From NCBI GenBank assembly GCA_964639525.1, contig CAZXDS010000042.1, positions 1-20,129 on the forward strand: a stretch of DNA of 20,129 bases, written 5' to 3'. Below are positions 15,423 to 20,129 of the stretch, one piece after another (position 1 is the stretch's first letter; each line of letters opens with the position of its first letter). The position numbers and the translations under genes are program-made. Below the pieces are notes generated by a model. The model had not been told where the DNA came from. It ran no database searches and saw only the letters and a list, made by a program, of their open reading frames with translations. This DNA is from CAZXDS01 sp964639525 (GTDB taxonomy: Bacteria; Bacteroidota; Ignavibacteria; Ignavibacteriales; Melioribacteraceae).

Positions 15423-18400
15423 CAAACTCCATCCTCAACAATCTTGATATCTTCCTCCGTTAAACCATACAACTCGTAAACCATTTGGTCTATCTCTGTA
15501 TCGGTTTTATCTATTTCCGATTGGAAGTTATTTATTTCAGTTTTGTAATTATTAAAATATCCTTCCCATTCATCTTGTTGGTTAAGTGATATTTTTACTT
15601 TCTGTTTCTTTAGTTCTGCAATAAATGTTTTGAAATCGAAGTTGTAAAAAGCATCTAATTTTTTAGTTATTTTTGCAATTTCAAAGTTGTCTTTTACTCT
15701 GTTTAAAAATGTTGTTCTCTTTTGTTGGAGTTGTTTGTTTAGTTCCAACATTTTGTCGGCTTTTTCTATGAATGGTTGTTGAGAATCAATCGCAATTTTT
15801 GGAAAACACAACAATCCTAAATGGAACAACTTAACTTGTGCTAATGCTTCCCCTTTTTCTGGATTTATTGTCCAATAAATGAAATTTTCTAATTTTGAAT
15901 TTAAAATTGAAAGTACATACTTAAGATTAATCTTACTATTTAAGGGTAATAGAATATGTGTATTGTCTCGCATAATAAATTTATTATCAACAAAAACTCC
16001 TATAATACTATCACCAGTTTGGCGAAAAATCAATTTTTCAGGAGCATTAAAAATCTCTTTATCTCTCGGAGCTGCAAGCCATTCACCATATTTTATCCAA
16101 TAATCGTTATTCCACAAAAGTTTGTACCTATTAAATGAGCTTCCTCCAATCAATGGAACAAAACTATCATCTATCCTAATTTCAGAAGTAAACGGTTTTT
16201 CTTTCATTGTCAAAGCTGTTTGGGGTGGTTTCCCTTTCCCTTTTTCATATGGTTTTACACCATTTTTTATGTTCATATAATCTTTTACAAAAACAGACTT
16301 ACTTTCAATTTTTTGTTTAAGAGAATAAACCTTTTCGGTTAGAAATAGATTAAAAAAATCTTGATTAGCAAGTATGTTCTGAGAAATGGAATGTTTAAAA
16401 ATAACGTCTAAGTTATTTCTAATTTCAATGTTAACAAAGGAATTATTTATTTTTTGTTTCCCAAGAATTACTGTATCACAATCAACAGTCGCATCTTCAA
16501 AAACTTTTTCCTGATGTTGAATTATTCTTTTAAAATAAAATTTGTTTTTTGAAAGAAAATCTCTAAACTCTTTCCCACTCTGGATTAAACGCCATGTGTT
16601 TGGTGTAATAAAACCAAGCAAACCATTTTTAGATAATAATTTTTCTAACGATTGGATATAAAAGGCAATATAAGTTTCTGACAAAGTTTTGCTCAAACCT
16701 TTTGCCCCTTGCTCTAACAATAAATAGTTTAAATTCTCTTTACTAACTTTTGCCCCATACGGCGGATTACCAATCACAACATCAAAACCACCTTTATATT
16801 CGGTACGGAAAGCATGTTCGGTAGTGCATATCATTTCATTTATTATTTTTATTAGTTTTTTATTCTCCGGTAGTCCATGCTTTTTACGATTATTTCGTAT
16901 ATAGTTTATAGCGTTACGGAGATATTCTTCATTCTTTATTCGCGAGTTCCCGAATTTCTGCGTCCATAGGGGAACGGTAGTTTCGCTTTTGAGGCGGACA
17001 AGGGGATTAATCCCCTTGTTGCTGTGGTACTGCCGAGAAGATTTTCCTTTTATTTTTCCTACTATTTTCGGCACTTCTTCTTTTTCGCATACGAGCAGTA
17101 TATGCAGATGGTCGCCGCAGATATTATATTCTATTATATTTAGTTTATCTTCTTTTACTATCTCTGCAATTGCTTCCGTTATTATTATAGCATCTTCTTC
17201 CGATATTTCTATTGCCTCGCCGGTATTTACGTGGTGCTCGAACATCCGTTGCGAGTATCTCGAATTATGAGTTGCAGTAGTTATATGCCAAGCTTCTTTT
17301 TTCTTCTCCTTGAAAATTTGTGGGAATTCTTTTTGCCAATTAAATGCTTTATCGCCGGCAACATCGGGGTCGTCTATTAACGAGTTGCCACATTTTATAT
17401 TGCTATTTAAGTTCGAGAGTTTTCTATCCTTACGAGCAGTTCGCAACCAAAGAGAGAGCTTTGCAATCTCAACAGATTCCTCATTTATATCAACTCCGTA
17501 AAGATTGTTTTCAAGAATCGATTTCTCAGTATCGAACAAACGTAGGGGAGTGTTGGTAAGCTCGGCAATTATATCATCAATGCTTTTATGTTCCGCAATC
17601 AAAAAGTTTAACGCCTGATTTAAAAACGCACCACTTCCGCAAGCAGGGTCAACAATTTTTAATGTTAAAAGCCACTCCTTATATTTTTCGAGAGTTTCAA
17701 AAAGCTTTTTCCCTTTAACCGAAAGTTTGCCATCTGTTTTTTTGAAAGTGCCGTCAAATTCAATTTCGGAAATGCCAAACTCTTTACGCTTCTCTTTGCA
17801 AAGAGTTCCAACCGTGTTTTCAACAATGTACTGCGTAATATATTTTGGAGTATAAAAAACGCCATCCTTTTTACGCTTACTTTTCGATTTATCGGTCGCA
17901 GTCCCCTCAATCTCTGCTGTAATCTCCTCAATTTCGTTCAACGAATGTTCAAAAATATGACCGAGAATATTTACATCAACTTCGGTGTTAAAATCATACT
18001 CCGAGAGTTTCAGCAAATCGGCAATTAAAATTTCATCATCAATTATTAAACTATCCAACAATTCATCGGGGTAAAAAAGTCCGCCATTGTACGCCGGAAT
18101 TTTATCCGCTTCGGTTTTACCTTTTCGCCCAATGTTCATATAGCCAAAATACTGTTTGTAGATTTCGTAAATCGGTTTGTAAGCGTCCAACTCTTCTAAT
18201 TTATTGAATGTATCAATAATTCGAGTAATCGAGTTTGGTGGCAAAAGTCCGCTATCTTCGGCAAACAGAATAAAAAGAAAACGGTCTAAAAGCTTTTGCG
18301 ATTTTTTGAACAAAGTTAATTTATCGTACTCTGCATTATTTTTGATTAAATTCTCAAAGAGTTTTCGTTTGAAAATTGAGTAGTCTTTGTAGAGTTTATC

Positions 18401-18691
18401 CGAAATATCTTCCTCGTGGAATTTTGTCTCTGTCTTTAATTTTATAGGCAAATCGGAAAAGATAGATTCAGAATTTAGTAATAAATAGAGTAATTCAAAT
18501 TCACCTTTTTGCAAATGGAATAAATCAAATTCCTCGTATTCATTTGCATAATCAATATAAAACTGCAACTTCTGAAAATTAGAAATAATCACATATTTAC
18601 AATCCGGTTGATTGTGTTTGTAACCAAATGCTTGTTCGGTAACGCTTTTTAAGTCTTTTGTTTTAGTGGATTTTAACTCGATTACCGCAAC
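15422..18691 (-). CDS. Eco57I-class restriction-modification protein, 5'-truncated
   Basis: A single large polypeptide of at least 1089 residues carries both methyltransferase and, probably, nuclease. The frame stays open past the GTG at 18592 up to the assembly gap, and the extra 33 codons read VAVIELKSTKTKDLKSV, whose IELK resembles the E-x-K half of a PD-(D/E)xK nuclease, so the true start is in or beyond the gap. Counting from that GTG, later landmarks are: FYTPKYIT at 246-253 (motif X region), SAM motif I VDPACGSGAFL at 314-324, NLYGVDINEESVEIAKLSLW at 363-382, and NPPY at 609-612, the adenine-N6 motif IV. After NPPY comes a TaqI/Eco57I-like specificity region, ending in coiled-coil sequence and EIDQMVYELYGLTEEDIKIV. 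A transposase-like domain of about 165 residues interrupts it (separate entry). It probably methylates adenine and cuts at a fixed distance. Whether it still works with the insert is unknown. Confidence 0.85.
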   Translation of the reverse strand, partial: VAVIELKSTKTKDLKSVTEQAFGYKHNQPDCKYVIISNFQKLQFYIDYANEYEEFDLFHLQKGEFELLYLLLNSESIFSDLPIKLKTETKFHEEDISDKLYKDYSIFKRKLFENLIKNNAEYDKLTLFKKSQKLLDRFLFILFAEDSGLLPPNSITRIIDTFNKLEELDAYKPIYEIYKQYFGYMNIGRKGKTEADKIPAYNGGLFYPDELLDSLIIDDEILIADLLKLSEYDFNTEVDVNILGHIFEHSLNEIEEITAEIEGTATDKSKSKRKKDGVFYTPKYITQYIVENTVGTLCKEKRKEFGISEIEFDGTFKKTDGKLSVKGKKLFETLEKYKEWLLTLKIVDPACGSGAFLNQALNFLIAEHKSIDDIIAELTNTPLRLFDTEKSILENNLYGVDINEESVEIAKLSLWLRTARKDRKLSNLNSNIKCGNSLIDDPDVAGDKAFNWQKEFPQIFKEKKKEAWHITTATHNSRYSQRMFEHHVNTGEAIEISEEDAIIITEAIAEIVKEDKLNIIEYNICGDHLHILLVCEKEEVPKIVGKIKGKSSRQYHSNKGINPLVRLKSETTVPLWTQKFGNSRIKNEEYLRNAINYIRNNRKKHGLPENKKLIKIINEMICTTEHAFRTEYKGGFDVVIGNPPYGAKVSKENLNYLLLEQGAKGLSKTLSETYIAFYIQSLEKLLSKNGLLGFITPNTWRLIQSGKEFRDFLSKNKFYFKRIIQHQEKVFEDATVDCDTVILGKQKINNSFVNIEIRNNLDVIFKHSISQNILANQDFFNLFLTEKVYSLKQKIESKSVFVKDYMNIKNGVKPYEKGKGKPPQTALTMKEKPFTSEIRIDDSFVPLIGGSSFNRYKLLWNNDYWIKYGEWLAAPRDKEIFNAPEKLIFRQTGDSIIGVFVDNKFIMRDNTHILLPLNSKINLKYVLSILNSKLENFIYWTINPEKGEALAQVKLFHLGLLCFPKIAIDSQQPFIEKADKMLELNKQLQQKRTTFLNRVKDNFEIAKITKKLDAFYNFDFKTFIAELKKQKVKISLNQQDEWEGYFNNYKTEINNFQSEIDKTDTEIDQMVYELYGLTEEDIKIVEDGV
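16800..17293 (-). mobile_element. Y1/HUH (RAYT-like) transposase domain inside the RM gene
   Basis: In frame within the RM protein, residues of about 434-598 (counted from GTG 18592) read as an IS200/Y1-family single-strand nuclease. The N-terminal strand is AWHITTATHNSRYSQRM, the HUH motif is GDHLHILLV (His495 and His497, codons near 17102-17110), then VGKIKGKSSRQYH, VPLWTQKFGNSRIKNEEYLRNAI and NYIRNNRKKHGLP. The Tyr in NYIRNN (about Tyr564) aligns with the catalytic tyrosine region of REP-associated tyrosine transposases (YIxxNPxxxGL). The domain is flanked by methyltransferase sequence on both sides with no stop or frameshift, so it is fused and not a separate ISL. No terminal hairpins like those of IS200/IS605 were identified. 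Confidence 0.75.
16998..17019. repeat. 22-bp perfect palindrome within the Y1 domain
   Basis: The half-site ACAAGGGGATT is followed directly by its exact reverse complement AATCCCCTTGT. On the minus strand it encodes part of NKGINPL, between the SSRQYH and PLWTQKF motifs, where RAYT proteins usually have a short variable linker. It could be a REP-type palindrome captured in frame. No other copy exists in this window. Confidence 0.6.
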
Positions 18692-18791
18692 NNNNNNNNN
18701 NNNNNNNNNNNNNNNNNNNNNNNNNNNNNNNNNNNNNNNNNNNNNNNNNNNNNNNNNNNNNNNNNNNNNNNNNNNNNNNNNNNNNNNNNNN
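18692..18791. other. Scaffold gap (100 N)
   Basis: Exactly 100 unknown bases, the usual placeholder for a gap of unknown length. The missing sequence must hold the start and N-terminal nuclease residues of the RM gene, or more genes. Confidence 0.98.
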
Positions 18792-18866
18792 AAAAATACA
18801 AATAATTTTGGAGTGTTGATAAATTTAATTTGCCATAATTATTTTTGATATTCGCTTTTTGCCACT

Positions 18867-18892
18867 AAGGAACAAGTATCTACTTACTCCTT
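18867..18892 (-). terminator. Stem-loop after the T9SS-protein gene
   Basis: On the minus strand AAGGAGTAAGT and ACTTGTTCCTT pair over 11 bp with two G-U pairs and a 4-nt loop, 8 nt after the gene's stop. No U-run follows, so it may be a factor-assisted end or an mRNA-stabilising hairpin and not a classic intrinsic terminator. Confidence 0.35.
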
Positions 18893-18900
18893 GAAAATTA

Positions 18901-19986
18901 CTATTTTATAAGAAGCATCTTTTTTGTAGAAACAAAATTTTCTGCTCCGTCCGAAACATTTAATTTATAAAAATAAATTCCGCTGCCGAGTGAAGATGCA
19001 TTAAAATTTACTTTATAATTCCCCGGAGATTGTATTCCATTAACAAGTACTGCCATTTCTTTTCCGAGGATATTGTAAATTTTAAGTTGTACAGACAAGG
19101 CATGCCTTGTCTCAACAGCTTGCCTTGTCTCAACAATAGGCAGAGAATATTCGATTACGGTTGACGGATTAAACGGATTTGGATAATTTTGAAAAAGTTT
19201 AAAATCACTTATCACTTGAGGAGAATCTTCAACACCGGTTATTACAGAAACGATATCTTTTCGGCTTCCCGGCAAATAGAACGCCGGAACATCAAAGAAT
19301 TGGCTCAAATCAATATTAATTGATTCACGCTTTTCTTTAACAAGCCAATTATCAGGTGCAAACCAAAATACTTCGGGAATGGAGAAAAGTTTAATTGGAA
19401 TTATTGACAAATAATAGTAATTAAAAGAAATCTCAAACTTCTTTGTAATAAATTGTCCTAACTCTGTTTCAATTATTTCATCTTGCAATCGCTTGGATTC
19501 AACAGTTATCCTTGACGGAATATCAACACTATCAATTGTAATTGTCGAATCAAGCCGAAACAATTCCGCAGATTGGCCCGGCAAAAGTGAAAAATCATAC
19601 AAAGGCAGCCAATCGGAATAACCGTTTCCGGCAAAGTCAAATACACCTTCGCTTAAACTATTCAATAATGAATTGAAATAAATATTCGCAACCGAACCAT
19701 CCAAATTAATAAACAAAGAATCATTAAATTGCTGCTGATTGATTGATGCCGCCGGACCTATTTTAACAAGCTGTACGTAAGAATCTTTTCCATAAAAATT
19801 TCCGGATATTACTAACGAATCAATTTCGTAAACCGCTGAATCTTCAATAGGATTTCCGAGTGAATCTAACGGAACAATTTTGTAATTCCAAATATGTCCT
19901 AAATCATTCGGGAAATAGTCCGCAGCGTTTTGTCCAAAGCTAATTGAACTTAGTAGAAGTATAAATATTACAATTATTCGTTTCAT
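18901..19986 (-). CDS. Secreted protein with type IX (Por) sorting domain
   Basis: With ATG at 19984-19986 the protein has 361 aa. That start is chosen because GAGGG lies about seven bases upstream and the protein then begins MKRIIVIFILLLSSISFGQ, a clean Sec signal peptide; the frame is open to 20049 but the extra residues are not signal-like. Residues of about 20-250 form an unrecognised beta-rich domain (opening NDLGHIWNYKIVPLD). The C-terminal sorting domain runs from FKLFQNYPNPFNPSTVIEYS (262-281) through LKIYNILGKEMAVLVN and GIYFYKLNVSDG to KKMLLIK. Such domains direct export through the outer membrane and surface anchoring or release. An element encoding VETRQAVETRHA (285-296) interrupts the sorting domain between two strands. 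Function of the passenger domain is unknown. Confidence 0.85.
   Translation of the reverse strand: MKRIIVIFILLLSSISFGQNAADYFPNDLGHIWNYKIVPLDSLGNPIEDSAVYEIDSLVISGNFYGKDSYVQLVKIGPAASINQQQFNDSLFINLDGSVANIYFNSLLNSLSEGVFDFAGNGYSDWLPLYDFSLLPGQSAELFRLDSTITIDSVDIPSRITVESKRLQDEIIETELGQFITKKFEISFNYYYLSIIPIKLFSIPEVFWFAPDNWLVKEKRESINIDLSQFFDVPAFYLPGSRKDIVSVITGVEDSPQVISDFKLFQNYPNPFNPSTVIEYSLPIVETRQAVETRHALSVQLKIYNILGKEMAVLVNGIQSPGNYKVNFNASSLGSGIYFYKLNVSDGAENFVSTKKMLLIK
19093..19135 (-). repeat. Palindrome plus 18-bp tandem repeat in the sorting domain
   Basis: A perfect 20-bp palindrome with half-site AGACAAGGCA occupies 19093-19112. Its right arm with flank (TGCCTTGTCTCAACA, 19103-19117) is repeated exactly at 19121-19135, giving an 18-bp period that keeps the frame and yields VETRQA-VETRHA. 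This resembles the short GAGACAAGGC-type palindromes I have seen interspersed in this broad group of bacteria; that link is from memory. Confidence 0.75.
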
Positions 19987-20129
19987 TAAAAGCCCTCTTA
20001 TGTTATTGTAAATAAACCCGCTGCAAAATAAGATGTTTCTATCATTCACAACTTGATTAGGAATTTAGGCAATAAAAATAATGGATTTCCGATTTAAACG
20101 CTCGAAAATGACATCTGTTGGAGAAAAAA
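19987..20129. other. Upstream region of the T9SS-protein gene
   Basis: 143 bp, AT-rich. It presumably carries the promoter for the minus-strand gene. I found no convincing -10/-35 pair, operator or other gene. Confidence 0.4.

Noticed and set aside
17665..17931. Minus-strand 88-aa ORF within the RM gene
   Set aside because: It is another frame of the RM gene over SAM motif I and has no features of its own.
18666..18848. Plus-strand ORF across the N run
   Set aside because: An artefact of translating 100 unknown bases; the real gene here is the minus-strand RM gene.

Overview
The window looks like a metagenome-assembled scaffold from a low-GC member of the Ignavibacteria/Chlorobi-Bacteroidetes side of the tree. 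The best clue is the secreted protein at the right end. It ends in a type IX secretion (Por) sorting domain containing NYPNPFNPSTVIEYSLP, a form I associate strongly with Ignavibacteriota. The order yceD-rpmF-plsX-fabH-fabD-fabG-acpP-fabF-rnc is the classic bacterial fatty-acid cluster. A run of 100 Ns (18692-18791) marks a scaffold gap. Almost everything reads on the minus strand.

Left part, in transcription order (11786 down to 1): a promoter-like TTGATT-N17-TATATT element precedes yceD (DUF177), rpmF (L32), plsX, fabH, fabD, fabG, acpP, fabF and rnc. Overlaps or short gaps suggest one or two transcription units coupling phospholipid and fatty-acid synthesis to ribosome parts and RNA processing. 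After a roughly 330-bp nearly empty gap with a REP-like hairpin and a doubtful 34-codon ORF come ychF (a divergent YchF/OBG GTPase) and pepD. A strong intrinsic terminator follows pepD, then a long-chain acyl-CoA ligase and the 5' part of tRNA-Gly(GCC), which runs off the window. The tRNA has its own promoter-like element with the same hexamers and spacing as the yceD one.

Middle/right part (about 11900-18691) is an accessory, defence-like island. It holds a large Eco57I-class (type IIG-like) restriction-modification protein whose 5' end is lost in the gap, a three-segment membrane protein, a 44-codon ORF coupled to a RhuM-family protein, and a 463-aa PIN-like nuclease. Two features stand out. 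First, an HUH/Y1 (IS200/RAYT-like) transposase domain of about 165 residues is embedded in frame in the methyltransferase, between SAM motif I and the NPPY catalytic motif. Second, two unrelated accessory genes (membrane protein, PIN protein) sit in identical sockets. Each starts overlapping the 3' end of an RM gene (one intact, one a 25-codon relic) and each is followed 7 bp after its stop by the same 79-bp 5' fragment of an AlbA_2/Schlafen-type gene. The left edges of the two fragments coincide. This looks like tandem cassette capture at the end of an RM operon.

Far right: a Sec-exported, T9SS-sorted protein of unknown role. Its sorting domain carries an in-frame palindromic/tandem element (VETRQAVETRHA) that reads like a small repeat insertion.
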